A stretch of DNA of 64,000 bases from Staphylococcus saccharolyticus (GCF_900458815.1 NZ_UHDZ01000001.1:558001-622000), one strand, 5' to 3'. Positions 1 through 9,699 are shown, counted from the stretch's first letter. Numbers and translations: made by a program. The notes: generated by a model not told the origin, from the sequence alone.

Positions 1-2
1 AA

Positions 3-713
3 GAAGCAGTATCCTCGACAGATGAAAAAGATTTATACGAAAAACAATTAGATTTATTTTTAGATCCTTTTGATGAAGATGTCATTGCACAAGCAGAAAA
101 AGATGGCATCAACCATGAGTGGATTACAGCAGCTCAAAACTCACCAGTATACAAACTAACAATTGAATATAAAATGGCATTTCCGCTACATCCTGAATTT
201 AGAACAATGCCAATGGTTTGGTATTGCCCTCCATTAAGCCCAATTATGAGTTACTTTGAAGGTGAAAATGCTGGACAAAATCCAGATATGATTTTCCCAG
301 CAATTGAAGAAATGCGTTTACCAATTCAATATTTGGCTCATTTATTAACTGCTGGCGACGTGCAACCCGTCAAAAAAGGCTTACAAAAAATGGCTATGAT
401 GAGAAGTTATATGCGTTCTCAAATTACTGGACAACCTTTTGACACAACAAAATTAGAACGACTAGGGTTAACTGAAAGACAAATGACAGAGATGTATCGC
501 TTACTTGGAATAGCTAAATATGAGGATCGCTTTGTAGTTCCTTCTACTCATAAAGAAACCTATTTAGATACTTATAGAGCTCAAGGCAGTCAGGGTTATG
601 GTGGCGAGTATTTTGGTGCAAACTGTGAAGGTTGTGGTGTTACAGTTACCTCAAATAAAACTGGTCAAGAAATGTATAACGAAAATTTCTATGGAGGGAT
701 TTTCCGTGATTAA
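3..713 (+). CDS. narH: Respiratory nitrate reductase beta subunit, C-terminal part
   Basis: The reading frame is open from base 3, so the gene begins before the window; about 236 C-terminal codons are present. NarH is the iron-sulfur electron-transfer subunit of the membrane-bound NarGHI nitrate reductase, passing electrons from the NarI hemes to the molybdenum subunit NarG on the inner face of the membrane. The visible part contains the WYCPPLSP segment and a Cys-containing tail (CEGC) near the end. The stop overlaps the narJ start by 8 nt, as expected for a translationally coupled operon narGHJI. The sequence is uninterrupted. Confidence 0.93.
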   Translation, partial: EAVSSTDEKDLYEKQLDLFLDPFDEDVIAQAEKDGINHEWITAAQNSPVYKLTIEYKMAFPLHPEFRTMPMVWYCPPLSPIMSYFEGENAGQNPDMIFPAIEEMRLPIQYLAHLLTAGDVQPVKKGLQKMAMMRSYMRSQITGQPFDTTKLERLGLTERQMTEMYRLLGIAKYEDRFVVPSTHKETYLDTYRAQGSQGYGGEYFGANCEGCGVTVTSNKTGQEMYNENFYGGIFRD

Positions 714-1281
714 CCTTGAAAAATTAAGTCAGTACCAAGAAAGCTTAGGTTACCTTGGTCAGCAAATGAATTTTCCTGAAAAGATGACATTTCATCCTAA
801 ATTATTTGAAGATACAATCACAACTGCACATCCAGGTTACGAAGACCTTGTTGTGTATAGAGAAATAATGATGAACTATACTTTATCTGAAATAAAAGCT
901 ATTTATACAGATACATTTGATTTTAGTAAAAAGAATCCGCTCTATATGACATTTAATAAATTTGATACTCAAAAAGAACGAGGACAAATGTTAGCTAAAC
1001 TGAAAGTTTTATATGAAATGTTCGGTTTGAAAATGGTTGATAATGAATTGTCTGATTATCTTCCGTTAATGTTACAGTTTCTACAGGTTGCAGATTTCAG
1101 TAATGACGACAGAGCGCGAGAAAATCTTCAATTAGTCATTATGATTATTGAAGATGGAACATATGAAATGGCTAATGCGATTGCTAAGAACAATAATCCT
1201 TATGCTTTTGTAGTAAGCGCATTAAGAAAAACTTTAAAAGCTTGTATCATGTCATCGAAAGAGGTGGGAAATCATGCTTAA
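706..1281 (+). CDS. narJ: Nitrate reductase assembly chaperone NarJ
   Basis: NarJ is the cytoplasmic chaperone that helps insert the molybdenum cofactor into NarG and holds immature NarGH until it docks on NarI. I chose the GTG at 706 because GGAGGG at 693-698 lies at good distance upstream, which gives 191 residues, normal for the family. The frame is open further upstream to 598, but that part lies inside narH and is a shadow. The gene overlaps narH by 8 nt and narI by 8 nt, so the three are coupled. It is acidic and helical with no membrane segment, as expected for the NarJ/TorD family. Confidence 0.92.
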   Translation: MINLEKLSQYQESLGYLGQQMNFPEKMTFHPKLFEDTITTAHPGYEDLVVYREIMMNYTLSEIKAIYTDTFDFSKKNPLYMTFNKFDTQKERGQMLAKLKVLYEMFGLKMVDNELSDYLPLMLQFLQVADFSNDDRARENLQLVIMIIEDGTYEMANAIAKNNNPYAFVVSALRKTLKACIMSSKEVGNHA

Positions 1282-1951
1282 TCAATTCATATGGATTATC
1301 TATCCGTATTTATGTTTAGCGATTTTTGTCATAGGACATATTGCTCGTTACAAATATGACCAATTTTCTTGGACAGCCAAATCTAGCGAAATGATTGAAA
1401 AAAGACGACTTAAATGGGGAAGTTTGTTATTTCACTTAGGTGTGATACCTGTATTTTTCGGACATGTCGTTGGCTTATTAATACCTGCAAACTGGTTAGA
1501 GGCAGTGGGTGTGGATAATCATATCTATCATATTGGAGCAGTTTATATAGGTAGCATTTTTGGTATAATAACTTTAATAGGTATGCTTTTATTGACGTTG
1601 AGAAGACTTACAATTAAAAACGTGAGACGTCTAAGTTCATTCTCAGATATTTTTGTAAACATCGTTTTACTTATTATTTTGCTTATGGGTTGCTATTCAA
1701 CGCTTGTCACAAATGCGGTTCAACCGGACTTTGATTATCGTCAAACGATTGCGATTTGGTTTAGACATTTATTTATGTTTTCACTTAACTCCAATTTAAT
1801 GGTGAATGTACCATGGTCGTTTAAACTTCATATATTATTAGGTTTTACAGTATTTGCATGCTGGCCATTTACCAGATTAGTACATGTGTGGAGCGTACCA
1901 TTGTCATATATGAATAGAAGATATATTGTATATCGAAAAAATAAAATATGA
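1274..1951 (+). CDS. narI: Respiratory nitrate reductase gamma subunit (cytochrome b)
   Basis: NarI is the membrane cytochrome b that oxidizes menaquinol and anchors NarGH. The 225-residue product has five hydrophobic segments (about residues 4-22, 48-70, 84-108, 125-145 and 180-200) and several His within or next to them that can bind two b hemes (for example FHLGVIPVFFGHVVG, and FKLHILLGF near the end). A ribosome site GAGGTGGG precedes ATG 1274. It overlaps narJ, and the last bases of the gene run into the leader of nreA, so the whole nar-nre set may be read through. Confidence 0.94.
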   Translation: MLNQFIWIIYPYLCLAIFVIGHIARYKYDQFSWTAKSSEMIEKRRLKWGSLLFHLGVIPVFFGHVVGLLIPANWLEAVGVDNHIYHIGAVYIGSIFGIITLIGMLLLTLRRLTIKNVRRLSSFSDIFVNIVLLIILLMGCYSTLVTNAVQPDFDYRQTIAIWFRHLFMFSLNSNLMVNVPWSFKLHILLGFTVFACWPFTRLVHVWSVPLSYMNRRYIVYRKNKI

Positions 1952-1970
1952 TAAATTAGAGGGTGAAAGT

Positions 1971-2423
1971 GTGGAATCAGAATCATTAAAACGTAATCAT
2001 GATTTGCAAATCAATTTAGATAAATTAAGAATAAAAGAAGGATATGACTTCGGCGGTATAGCATTACATGATCACCATCACACATCATCACCAATTAAAT
2101 GGCAGTATGTTTCAGGTAATACAAATGATAGATATAAACTTATCATTTTAAGAAAAGGAAGAGGATTTGCTGGTATGGTGATGAAGACAGGTAAACGTAT
2201 GGTTATAGCCGATGTAGAGACTGCATTATCACCAGCACAAAAGGTGAAATTCCCGATTATTTTAAGTGAATCTCTCACTGCTGTAGTTGCAGTACCTCTA
2301 TGGTTAAATCAATCAATGTACGGTGTGTTATTACTAGGACAAAGAAATCACAAATCTTTGCCTCAGTCATTAGATCAACTGGACATTGAAGAACAATTAG
2401 GTATTTTTACTGAATTAAATTAG
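1971..2423 (+). CDS. nreA: Nitrate receptor NreA (GAF domain)
   Basis: NreA is the GAF-domain nitrate receptor that binds NreB and modulates its kinase activity, so that nar expression needs nitrate as well as low oxygen. The start is taken as GTG 1971, preceded by AGAGGGTGAAA, giving 150 residues; an upstream ATG at 1926 lies within narI and has no ribosome site. The product is a single GAF fold: a core around GRGFAGMVMKTGKRM and a C-terminal VAVPLWLNQSMYGVLLLGQ strand pair. It lies 19 nt after narI and directly abuts nreB, which supports a three-component NreABC unit. Confidence 0.9.
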   Translation: MESESLKRNHDLQINLDKLRIKEGYDFGGIALHDHHHTSSPIKWQYVSGNTNDRYKLIILRKGRGFAGMVMKTGKRMVIADVETALSPAQKVKFPIILSESLTAVVAVPLWLNQSMYGVLLLGQRNHKSLPQSLDQLDIEEQLGIFTELN

Positions 2424-2432
2424 GTGATAAAT

Positions 2433-3467
2433 ATGTTGAAGCAAACTGATGTTAATTTAGAGCAACTACTTAAAGATTATTATGAAAGTACGAATGAAAA
2501 GATAGTATTTGTTAATCAACATGGCAAGATTATTGCAATGAATGACGCTGCGAAAGAAATACTTTCTGAAGAAGATAATTACAATGTAATGACAAATGCA
2601 ATTTGCAACCGGTGTGAAGGTTATTCTAACGAGTATGATGTGCAATCATGTAAAGATTGCTTTTTAGACACTTATCAAATTCAGAAATCTAACTTTCAAG
2701 TATTTATGAAAACTAAAGAAAATGAAGTGAAACCTTTTACAGCTACTTATCAAATTATTGATAACGAAAAGGGTATTAGTGCGTTTACGTTACAAAATGT
2801 CGCTCCCCAAATTGAAAGACAAGAGAAGATGTATCAACAAAAAATGTTGCATCGTTCAATTCAAGCTCAAGAAAATGAACGTAAAAGAATATCTAGAGAA
2901 TTGCATGATAGTGTCATTCAAGAGATGTTAAATATTGATGTAGAGTTAAGATTATTAAAGTATAAGTTTAAAGATAGTGATGTGGCTGAAAGTTCACAAC
3001 ATATTGAAGGATTATTATCTCAACTTATTGACGATATTAGAAATATGTCAGTAGAATTACGTCCGTCATCACTTGATGATTTAGGCATTGAGGCAGCTTT
3101 TAAATCGTACTTTAAACAATTTGAAGAAAATTATGGCATGCATATTAAATATCATTCAAATATCAAAGGTCAACGTTTCGATAGTGAAATTGAAACTGTA
3201 GTTTATCGAGTTGTTCAAGAGGCGTTATTTAATACTTTAAAATACGCAAATGTCAATGAGATTGAAGTGAGTACACATAGTGATCAGCATCAATTAGTTG
3301 CAGAGGTAGTTGATCGTGGAAATGGCTTTAATATGAATAGCCATCCTAGAGGTTCTGGATTAGGTCTTTACGGCATGAGAGAACGTGCAGAATTAGTAAA
3401 CGGAAATATTAATATAGAGACACAAATCGATCGTGGTACTATAATTACGTTGGACATACCAATTTAA
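2433..3467 (+). CDS. nreB: Oxygen-sensing histidine kinase NreB
   Basis: NreB is a cytoplasmic sensor kinase whose PAS domain carries an oxygen-labile 4Fe-4S cluster; without oxygen it autophosphorylates and activates NreC. With ATG 2433 as start the product has 344 residues. The four cluster ligands are present at Cys58, Cys61, Cys73 and Cys76 (CNRC and CKDC). The HisKA_3 motif RELHDSVIQ places the phosphorylated His at 158, and the HATPase region ends with [14 protein letters not shown]. There is no transmembrane segment. A GTG at 2424 would add three residues, but the ATG with the preceding TAGGTGATAA fits better. All key residues are intact. Confidence 0.95.
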   Translation: MLKQTDVNLEQLLKDYYESTNEKIVFVNQHGKIIAMNDAAKEILSEEDNYNVMTNAICNRCEGYSNEYDVQSCKDCFLDTYQIQKSNFQVFMKTKENEVKPFTATYQIIDNEKGISAFTLQNVAPQIERQEKMYQQKMLHRSIQAQENERKRISRELHDSVIQEMLNIDVELRLLKYKFKDSDVAESSQHIEGLLSQLIDDIRNMSVELRPSSLDDLGIEAAFKSYFKQFEENYGMHIKYHSNIKGQRFDSEIETVVYRVVQEALFNTLKYANVNEIEVSTHSDQHQLVAEVVDRGNGFNMNSHPRGSGLGLYGMRERAELVNGNINIETQIDRGTIITLDIPI

Positions 3468-3495
3468 ATTGATTATGTACGCTGGGGGAATTTAA

Positions 3496-4152
3496 GTGAA
3501 GATAGTCATAGCTGACGACCATGCTGTTGTAAGAACAGGCTTCTCAATGATACTTAATTATCAAGAAGATATGGATGTTGTTGCTACAGCTGCTGATGGT
3601 GTTGAAGCTTATCAGAAGGTATTAGAATATAAGCCAGATGTTTTAATCTTAGATTTAAGCATGCCACCAGGTGAATCGGGTTTAATTGCAACAAGTAAAA
3701 TTTCTGAAAGTTTTCCAGAAACTAAAATTTTAATACTAACAATGTATGATGATGAGGAATATTTATTCCATGTACTTAAAAGCGGAGCAAAGGGATATAT
3801 CTTAAAAAATTCACCAGATGAACAATTAATACTTGCTGTACGTACTGTCTATAAAGATGAAACATATGTTGATATGAAACTAACCACATCTTTAGTGAAT
3901 GAATTTGTAAACCAATCTAGTTCTGATAAATTATCTCAATCATCAGATCCTTTTAAAGTATTATCAAAAAGAGAGTTAGAAATCTTACCTTTAATTGCTA
4001 AGGGTTATGGTAACAAAGAAATTGCTGAGAAGTTATTTGTTTCTGTTAAAACAGTAGAAGCACATAAAACACATATTATGAATAAATTAAATTTAAAAAG
4101 CAAGCCAGAATTGGTTGAATATGCTTTAAAGAAAAAACTATTAGATTTTTAA
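3496..4152 (+). CDS. nreC: Nitrate/oxygen response regulator NreC
   Basis: NreC is a NarL/FixJ-type regulator that, when phosphorylated by NreB, activates nar, nir and narT promoters. The 218-residue product starts at GTG 3496 after GCTGGGGGAA. The receiver domain has the acidic pair ADDH (Asp7, Asp8) and the phosphoacceptor Asp53 (ILDLSMPPG). The LuxR-type helix-turn-helix occupies about residues 150-210 ([20 protein letters not shown] and [11 protein letters not shown]). It is followed by a clear terminator at 4178, so it closes the nar-nre transcript. The next gene, narT, has its own leader with an NreC-like palindrome. Confidence 0.95.
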   Translation: MKIVIADDHAVVRTGFSMILNYQEDMDVVATAADGVEAYQKVLEYKPDVLILDLSMPPGESGLIATSKISESFPETKILILTMYDDEEYLFHVLKSGAKGYILKNSPDEQLILAVRTVYKDETYVDMKLTTSLVNEFVNQSSSDKLSQSSDPFKVLSKRELEILPLIAKGYGNKEIAEKLFVSVKTVEAHKTHIMNKLNLKSKPELVEYALKKKLLDF

Positions 4153-4177
4153 TAGAGATAGTGTACAATCGTCTTTC

Positions 4178-4219
4178 AAACTGTCTATGAAGTTAATCAC
4201 TTTGTGGACAGTTTTTTTA
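4178..4219 (+). terminator. Rho-independent terminator after nreC
   Basis: AAACTGTC at 4178-4185 pairs with GACAGTTT at 4207-4214, and a run of T follows. It separates nreC from narT. Confidence 0.8.
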
Positions 4220-4256
4220 TTAATCAATCATTATCTAGGGAAAAATACTAAACTAA

Positions 4257-4272
4257 TAAGGGTAAGTCCTTA
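4257..4272 (+). promoter_or_regulatory. Candidate NreC-type palindrome upstream of narT
   Basis: TAAGGGTAAGTCCTTA is a perfect TAAGG-N6-CCTTA palindrome about 150 bp before narT. From memory, the NreC site reported in S. carnosus is TAGGGN4CCCTA, and bases 4258-4271 match it at 7 of 10 specified positions. A separate TAGGG half site lies at 4236-4240. Binding is inferred. Confidence 0.45.
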
Positions 4273-4311
4273 TGTTCAAAAATTCACAAACAGATTAAAA
4301 TTAACTTGTAA

Positions 4312-4384
4312 ATTGGTACTTTGCTGGAATTTTATCTATAGTTATAAGCTTTTGACCTCTTATTAAACCCTACAAAGTACCAAT
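4312..4384 (+). repeat. 12-bp perfect inverted repeat in the narT leader
   Basis: ATTGGTACTTTG at 4312-4323 is the exact reverse complement of CAAAGTACCAAT at 4373-4384. The arms are separated by 49 nt, and the right arm ends 36 nt before the narT start codon. It may form a long hairpin in the narT mRNA or serve as a paired operator. No T-run follows, so it is not an ordinary terminator. Confidence 0.6.
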
Positions 4385-4420
4385 GTTCCTTATAATTAAT
4401 TTAAATGAAGGTGAATTTGA

Positions 4421-5593
4421 ATGAACATGAAAAAGGGAATTTCTCAACTCACTTTGCAAACTTTGAGTTTAGTTGCAGGATTTATGGCTTGGAGCATCAT
4501 CTCTCCTTTAATGCCGTTTATAACACAAGATGTAAAAATCTCTGCAGGACAAATTTCAGTAATATTGGCAATACCAGTTATTTTAGGTTCTGTTCTACGT
4601 GTACCATTTGGTTATTTAACTAATATTGTTGGTGCCAAATGGGTATTTTTCTGGAGTTTTATTGTTTTATTATTTCCTATTTTCCTTTTATGGCAAGCAC
4701 AAACTCCTGGAATGTTAATGTTATCAGGTTTCTTTTTAGGAGTTGGTGGAGCAATATTTTCTGTTGGTGTTACTTCAGTACCTAAATATTTTTCAAAAGA
4801 TAAAGTAGGTTTAGCTAATGGTATTTATGGTGTAGGAAATATTGGAACAGCGATTTCATCATTTTGTGCCCCAGTTTTAGCAGGTGCTATTGGTTGGCAA
4901 AATACAGTTCGTAGTTATTTAATTATTTTGAGCGTTTTTGCTATTTTAATGTTCTTTTTAGGGGATAAAAATGAGCCGAAAGTTAAAATACCTTTAATGG
5001 ATCAGGTTAAGGATTTATCTAAAAACTATAAATTATACTATTTAAGCTTATGGTATTTTATTACATTTGGAGCATTTGTTGCTTTTGGAATCTTCCTACC
5101 TAATTTCTTAGTTGATCATTTTGGTATTAATAAGGTTGATGCAGGTATTCGTTCAGGCGTCTTTATTGCATTGGCAACATTCTTGAGACCTTTAGGTGGA
5201 GTGATTGGTGATAAATTTTATGCAGTTCATGCACTTATTATTGACTTTGCAGTGATGATTGTTGGTGCACTTATCTTAAGTATGTCTAGTCAAATTGTAC
5301 TATTCACTGTGGGATGTTTAGCTATTAGTGTATGTGCAGGTATTGGTAATGGCTTAATATTTAAATTGGTACCTTCTTACTTCGCTAAAGAAGCAGGCTC
5401 TGCAAACGGTATTGTTTCCATGATGGGGGGTGTAGGAGGCTTCTTTCCACCGTTAGTGATTACTTTTGTCACAGGGCTTACTGGCTCAAGTCACTTAGCT
5501 TTTCTATTACTTGCAATCTTCGGAATTATTGCACTTATGACAATGCTACATTTAAATAAAAAAGAAAAAGCTATAGATATTGAATCTAACTAA
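4421..5593 (+). CDS. narT: Nitrate transporter NarT (MFS)
   Basis: NarT is a 12-helix major facilitator of the nitrate/nitrite porter family, bringing nitrate in for NarG. The 390-residue product starts at ATG 4421 after GAAGGTGA. The first loop motif is [15 protein letters not shown], and the nitrate-porter signature glycines are seen in [14 protein letters not shown] (about residue 140) and [19 protein letters not shown] (about residue 330). It lies next to nreABC and has an NreC-like palindrome upstream, so control by oxygen and nitrate is likely. The gene is intact and ends in a strong terminator. Confidence 0.94.
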   Translation: MNMKKGISQLTLQTLSLVAGFMAWSIISPLMPFITQDVKISAGQISVILAIPVILGSVLRVPFGYLTNIVGAKWVFFWSFIVLLFPIFLLWQAQTPGMLMLSGFFLGVGGAIFSVGVTSVPKYFSKDKVGLANGIYGVGNIGTAISSFCAPVLAGAIGWQNTVRSYLIILSVFAILMFFLGDKNEPKVKIPLMDQVKDLSKNYKLYYLSLWYFITFGAFVAFGIFLPNFLVDHFGINKVDAGIRSGVFIALATFLRPLGGVIGDKFYAVHALIIDFAVMIVGALILSMSSQIVLFTVGCLAISVCAGIGNGLIFKLVPSYFAKEAGSANGIVSMMGGVGGFFPPLVITFVTGLTGSSHLAFLLLAIFGIIALMTMLHLNKKEKAIDIESN

Positions 5594-5607
5594 ATTAAGT
5601 TTATCAA

Positions 5608-5645
5608 GAAAAGCTGGAACGACGCCACGTTCCAGCTTTAAATTT
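5608..5645 (+). terminator. Terminator after narT
   Basis: AAAGCTGGAACG (5610-5621) pairs perfectly with CGTTCCAGCTTT (5628-5639) around a 6-nt loop. The T-run after it is short. Confidence 0.75.
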
Positions 5646-5743
5646 GTACAACAACTCATTTATGATGAATATTTCACATAATTATATCATGTTAAAAGTG
5701 GTCAAAGATGAATGTCTGTAATAACTTAAAATACTGATTACAA

Positions 5744-6156
5744 TTAATGTATTGAAATTGTTGTTGTATCGTCACCTTCATAAACTTTTTTAGGAAGTGT
5801 GACACTTAAAACTCCATCTTCATAACTTGCTTCAATTGCGTCTTTATTAATATCTTCAAATTCAAAACGACGCAATAACTCTCCATTTGTACGTTCATCT
5901 AATTGCAAATTTTTATTGTCAACATTAATATTTTTGTATGCTTTAATCGTTAAAGTACTGTGTTCGAATTTCAATGAAATGTCTGCTTTTTTAATACCTG
6001 GTAATTCAGCGTCTAATATATAAGCATTTGATTGTTCATAAATATTTGTAGAAATGTTCTTGATGAAAATTGGTTATAAACTTGTTTACCTAAGTCTTTA
6101 AACACTTCGCTTGGATCGTTTTTAAAAAATGGACTATTAAAGAAATCATTGTTCAT
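5744..6156 (-). pseudogene. Hsp20-family small heat-shock protein, frameshifted
   Basis: Small heat-shock proteins hold unfolding proteins as an ATP-independent chaperone. The gene begins at ATG 6156 (complement) after AAGGAGTGAAG and reads MNNDFFNSPFFKNDPSEVF, then QVYNQFSSR, where the frame is lost near 6054-6062. One missing A in AGAAACATT would restore an uninterrupted alpha-crystallin domain. The rest, with AELPGIKKADISLKFEH and the closing GVLSVTLPK motif, lies in the next frame and ends at 5744. Total length would be near 137 residues, usual for the family. This is a single-nucleotide lesion, so sequencing error cannot be ruled out. Confidence 0.8.
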
Positions 6157-6444
6157 TATCTTCACTCCTTAAAGTGTCTTACAGTTCTTCATTAAGATAA
6201 TTACTATTTTTAAGTCCATTATATTAATAGTATAATTATAGGCAAAGCAAAAATACTCAAAAATAATAAGTATTTATATAAGTTTAGTAGGAATTACGCG
6301 CAAAAAAATAGGTTTATTGTACGAGAGAATAAGACAAAAGCTTACTTTACACATACTGCTTATTATTAAATTGTGTCGCTTATGCCGAAGTTGAAATTGT
6401 CAAAGATTTCTAAAAGTCTACTTTTGTCTTTTTCTCTATAAGTA

Positions 6445-6891
6445 TCACTTTTCTGTTATTTTATCAAAATTGCAAGAAACGAAATTTTGTAAGTTTTCAA
6501 TTAATTCTTTAATTTCTTCTTGATTAATATTAAACTCACTATAGACTTTCGTGGAAATGTCAGCTAATATTTTTTTAATATCTTGCCCATGTTCAGTTAA
6601 TGAAATTTGAAGGTTTCGTTCATCTTTTTCTTCACGACTTCGAACAACATAATTTTTCTTTTCTAATTTTTTCAGTAACGGTGTGAGGGTTCCCGAATCT
6701 AAAAAGACACGTTCACCAAGTTTTTTAATATTAAGTTTCTCATCATCTTCGATCGCCATTAGTACAATATAACCCGTGTATGTAAGTCCATACTCTTTCA
6801 GATGATTTGTGTACTTCTTGATGATTTCTTTCGATGAAACATAAAATAAAAAACATAATTGATTACTTAAATAACTATTCTCTACATACAT
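6445..6891 (-). CDS. sarZ: Redox-responsive regulator SarZ (MarR/SarA family)
   Basis: SarZ is a winged-helix dimer that controls virulence and metabolic genes in staphylococci and senses oxidation through one cysteine. The product from ATG 6891 has 148 residues. The ribosome site AAGGAG precedes this ATG at good distance, while the longer open frame to 6942 has none. The sensing Cys13 is present ([16 protein letters not shown]), as are the wing region [18 protein letters not shown] and the conserved [14 protein letters not shown]. It stands alone between hsp20 and a divergent nitroreductase gene. Confidence 0.92.
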   Translation of the reverse strand: MYVENSYLSNQLCFLFYVSSKEIIKKYTNHLKEYGLTYTGYIVLMAIEDDEKLNIKKLGERVFLDSGTLTPLLKKLEKKNYVVRSREEKDERNLQISLTEHGQDIKKILADISTKVYSEFNINQEEIKELIENLQNFVSCNFDKITEK

Positions 6892-7058
6892 TAAATCACT
6901 CCTTGTTAAAGTAACAATATTATGAAGTGTATCACTTGTCAAGTACTGATTTCATCACTATAATCGAATTGTTTTAAATTAAATTTAGACAAAATTTCAA
7001 TGGATTTGATTTGATAAAAAACGAAAATAATTTTTGAAAAATAAAGGAGAAAAAATAG

Positions 7059-7688
7059 ATGATTCAATTTAATGACTTTAACGAAATATTAAACGGTAGA
7101 AAGTCAGTAAAGGTTTTCGATAGTAAATATAAAATTCCTCATAAGGAAATGGATGAAATGATAACCAAAGCTACAAAAGCCCCTTCATCGGTAAATATGC
7201 AACCTTGGAGAATAGCTGTTATAGAGAGTGATGAGGCTAAAGAAAAAACTAAAGAAGCTTTTGGCTTTAATGTAAAACAACTCACTACATCTTCAGCAAT
7301 GATGATTATATTTGGAGATTTGCGTAATTATGAAAAAGCTGAACAAATTTATAATGATGCTGTAGAACAAAATCATATGACTGAAGATATTAAGACACAA
7401 TTATTAGACTGGATTCTCCCATATTACAAGGGTCTTTCTAAAGAGGGAATGAAAGATATAGTAAATATCGATAGTAGTTTAATGGCAATGCAATTCATGC
7501 TTATTGCTAAAGCTTATGGATATGATACAAATCCAATTGGTGGTTTCGATAAAGAAAATATTGCTGAAATAATTGGCTATGATTCTGAAAGATATATACC
7601 TGTTTTGGCTATAGCCATTGGAAAAAAAGCTCAAGAAGCACATGATTCAGTTCGATTACCAGTACATGAAATCAGAGAATATCTATAA
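7059..7688 (+). CDS. Nitroreductase-family FMN oxidoreductase
   Basis: This 209-residue protein belongs to the NfsA/FRP-like nitroreductase fold, in which an FMN-bound dimer reduces nitro compounds, quinones or flavins with NAD(P)H. The N-terminal R-S-V-K-F motif is present as GRKSVKVFDSKY, followed by the FMN-binding APSSVNMQPWRI (about residues 40-52). The C-terminal part contains GYDTNPIGGFD and PVLAIAIGK, typical of the family. The start at 7059 follows AAAGGAGAAAAA. It is divergent from sarZ, so SarZ may act on its promoter. The physiological substrate is unknown. Confidence 0.85.
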   Translation: MIQFNDFNEILNGRKSVKVFDSKYKIPHKEMDEMITKATKAPSSVNMQPWRIAVIESDEAKEKTKEAFGFNVKQLTTSSAMMIIFGDLRNYEKAEQIYNDAVEQNHMTEDIKTQLLDWILPYYKGLSKEGMKDIVNIDSSLMAMQFMLIAKAYGYDTNPIGGFDKENIAEIIGYDSERYIPVLAIAIGKKAQEAHDSVRLPVHEIREYL

Positions 7689-7805
7689 ACGTCGCTAATT
7701 GTTCACATTAATATAAGAACATTTTATTACAATTTAGATGCATCTCTTTTTCATCGATATTATATGGTTCATACTTAATTAGATAAGACAAAAGGAGTTT
7801 CTATC

Positions 7806-8171
7806 ATGAGTAGAAAACAGATAATTTTTAGAGTTATAATTATACTAATCATATCTCTTACACTAGCAATTGTATTTTTCTTTGGTCTCAAAACTTATCA
7901 AGGACACAAAAATGTTGAACTTATAGACAGTTATATTAATGAACATCATCTTAAAGATAAAATAAAAAAAGAAGAGACACTATATAGTTCAAAAAAAGGC
8001 CTTTATTACAAAGAAATAGTTTATAAAGATGAACCGAACATCACTTATGTAGTTCAACCTATAAGTACTACTAAAGGTATCTTCTCAGAAGGATTTGACA
8101 GTGAAACTAAGAAAAGTATAAAAAAAGCTAAACATAGTGATTTTGATAAAAATTATAAACCTTCAAAATAA
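7806..8171 (+). CDS. Small membrane-anchored protein, DUF3139-like
   Basis: The 121-residue product has one N-terminal hydrophobic segment (about residues 8-29) and a Lys-rich extracytoplasmic or surface domain. The stretch KGLYYKEIVYKDEPNITY resembles the DUF3139 family common in staphylococci. No catalytic motif is visible. The ribosome site AAAGGAG precedes ATG 7806. It is a single gene between the nitroreductase and gltT. Function unknown. Confidence 0.7.
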   Translation: MSRKQIIFRVIIILIISLTLAIVFFFGLKTYQGHKNVELIDSYINEHHLKDKIKKEETLYSSKKGLYYKEIVYKDEPNITYVVQPISTTKGIFSEGFDSETKKSIKKAKHSDFDKNYKPSK

Positions 8172-8307
8172 TTAATGAGTGCGCGCAGTTTCAATGTTTT
8201 TATTTGGAGCTGTGTGCTTTTTCTTAAGTGCTAAATTTCAAAAAATTTGTAACAAAGATTCGTTAAATTTTTAAATTTAAAATTTATATAGCTATTTTGA
8301 TGTTATC

Positions 8308-8316
8308 TGATATAAT
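8308..8316 (+). promoter_or_regulatory. Extended -10 promoter of gltT
   Basis: TGATATAAT, an extended -10 (TG at 8308-8309, TATAAT at 8311-8316), lies about 30 bp before the gltT start. The -35 region is weak. ATCTGA just before and TCAGAT just after the -10 form an inverted pair that could be an operator. Confidence 0.5.
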
Positions 8317-8348
8317 TAAGTGATGTCAGATGAAGGGGAGTTTGCTTT

Positions 8349-9629
8349 ATGGCTCTGTTTAAGAGAAAAATAAATTTGCCAACGCAAGTTATTATTGCTT
8401 TGGTACTGGGCGTCATCGTCGGACTATTACTATATGGTCAGAATAATGTTGCAAATTACATTAAGCCATTTGGTGATATTTTCTTAAATTTAATTAAAAT
8501 GATTATTATACCGATTGTGTTCTGTGCACTTGCCTTATCTATTTCGAATTTAGGGGATTCGAAAAAAGTAGGAAGTTATGGGTGGAAGGCAATCCTTTAT
8601 TTTGAAATTATAACGACCATCGCTATTGGTTTAGGACTCATTATTGGTAATCTATTTAAACCTGGTTCTGGATTAGATCCTCACAAGTTACCTAAGGGTG
8701 ATATATCTAAATATCAATCATCAGCAAATTCAGTAGATCATGCTTCTACATATGGTAACCACTTGATAGATACGATAGTCAATATCGTGCCAACCAATTT
8801 ATTCGAATCCTTGGCTAAAGGTGAATTATTACCAATTATCTTTTTTGCCGTGTTTTTTGGTTTGGGTTTAGCTGCTATAGGAGAGAAAGCTGAGCCAGTA
8901 AAGGGATTCTTAAATGGTACTTTAGAAGCAGTTTTTTGGATGATTAATAAAATTTTAAAATTAGCTCCAATTGGAGTTTTCGCATTTATATGTACAACTG
9001 TTATGACATTTGGTGCGTCAGCATTAATTCCATTATTAAAGTTGTTACTTGTCGTTGTTTTTGCAATGATTTTCTTTGTAATTGTTGTTTTAGGAATTGT
9101 TGCAAAAATGGTAGGTATAAGTATCTTTTCAATAATAAAGATTCTTAAAAGTGAATTACTTCTTGCTTTTTCAACATCAAGTTCAGAAGCAGTATTACCA
9201 GTTATTATGAAAAAAATGGAACATTTTGGTTCACCAAAAGACGTCACGTCATTTGTGATACCAATCGGTTATTCATTTAACTTAGACGGCTCTGCGCTAT
9301 ACCAATCTATCGCAGCTTTGTTCGTTGCTCAAATGTATAACATTCATTTATCATTAACTGAACAAATTGTTTTAATGGCTACTTTAATGATAGCTTCTAA
9401 AGGAATGGCTGGGGTCCCTGGTGTTTCAATTGTTGTTTTACTTACAACTTTAAGTTCGATGCATCTGCCAGCACAAGGTTTAGCTTTAATTATCGGCATT
9501 GACCGTTTATTAGATATGGTTCGTACATGCGTAAACGTTATAGGTAACGCATTATCTACTGTTGTTATTGCGAAATGGGAAAATGTTTACGATAGAGAAA
9601 AAGGACAAGAATACTTAAATTCAATATAA
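8349..9629 (+). CDS. gltT: Proton/sodium-glutamate symporter (DAACS family)
   Basis: This 426-residue carrier imports glutamate or aspartate with cations. Family marks are the serine-rich re-entrant loop (STSSSEAVLPVIMKKM, about residue 280), the substrate-binding NLDGSALYQSIAALF (NMDGT-like) and the Pro-rich SKGMAGVPGVS loop (about residue 355). Eight hydrophobic segments and two hairpin loops are readable. The start at 8349 follows GAAGGGGAG. It is intact, whereas the unrelated glutamate carrier gltS at 51 kb is broken, so GltT may be the main remaining glutamate importer of this region. A terminator follows at 9651. Confidence 0.9.
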   Translation: MALFKRKINLPTQVIIALVLGVIVGLLLYGQNNVANYIKPFGDIFLNLIKMIIIPIVFCALALSISNLGDSKKVGSYGWKAILYFEIITTIAIGLGLIIGNLFKPGSGLDPHKLPKGDISKYQSSANSVDHASTYGNHLIDTIVNIVPTNLFESLAKGELLPIIFFAVFFGLGLAAIGEKAEPVKGFLNGTLEAVFWMINKILKLAPIGVFAFICTTVMTFGASALIPLLKLLLVVVFAMIFFVIVVLGIVAKMVGISIFSIIKILKSELLLAFSTSSSEAVLPVIMKKMEHFGSPKDVTSFVIPIGYSFNLDGSALYQSIAALFVAQMYNIHLSLTEQIVLMATLMIASKGMAGVPGVSIVVLLTTLSSMHLPAQGLALIIGIDRLLDMVRTCVNVIGNALSTVVIAKWENVYDREKGQEYLNSI

Positions 9630-9650
9630 AAAATTTATATCTGACATTTT

Positions 9651-9686
9651 AGAGCCACTTACAATCTATGATTGTTAGTGGCTCTT
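9651..9686 (+). terminator. Terminator after gltT
   Basis: AGAGCCACTTACAAT pairs with ATTGTTAGTGGCTCT with one mismatch around a short loop, followed by TTA. Confidence 0.75.
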
Positions 9687-9699
9687 ATGCATTTATAAA

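Noticed and set aside
6332..6430. AGACAAAAG and CTTTTGTCT inverted pair between hsp20 and sarZ
   Set aside because: The 9-bp arms are about 80 nt apart in AT-rich DNA, and chance is a good explanation. The right arm could only weakly serve as the end of sarZ.
8738..9247. 169-codon open frame on the minus strand inside gltT
   Set aside because: It is antisense to a clearly coding membrane protein and its Ile/Lys/Thr-rich composition is the mirror of gltT codons; there is no ribosome site.
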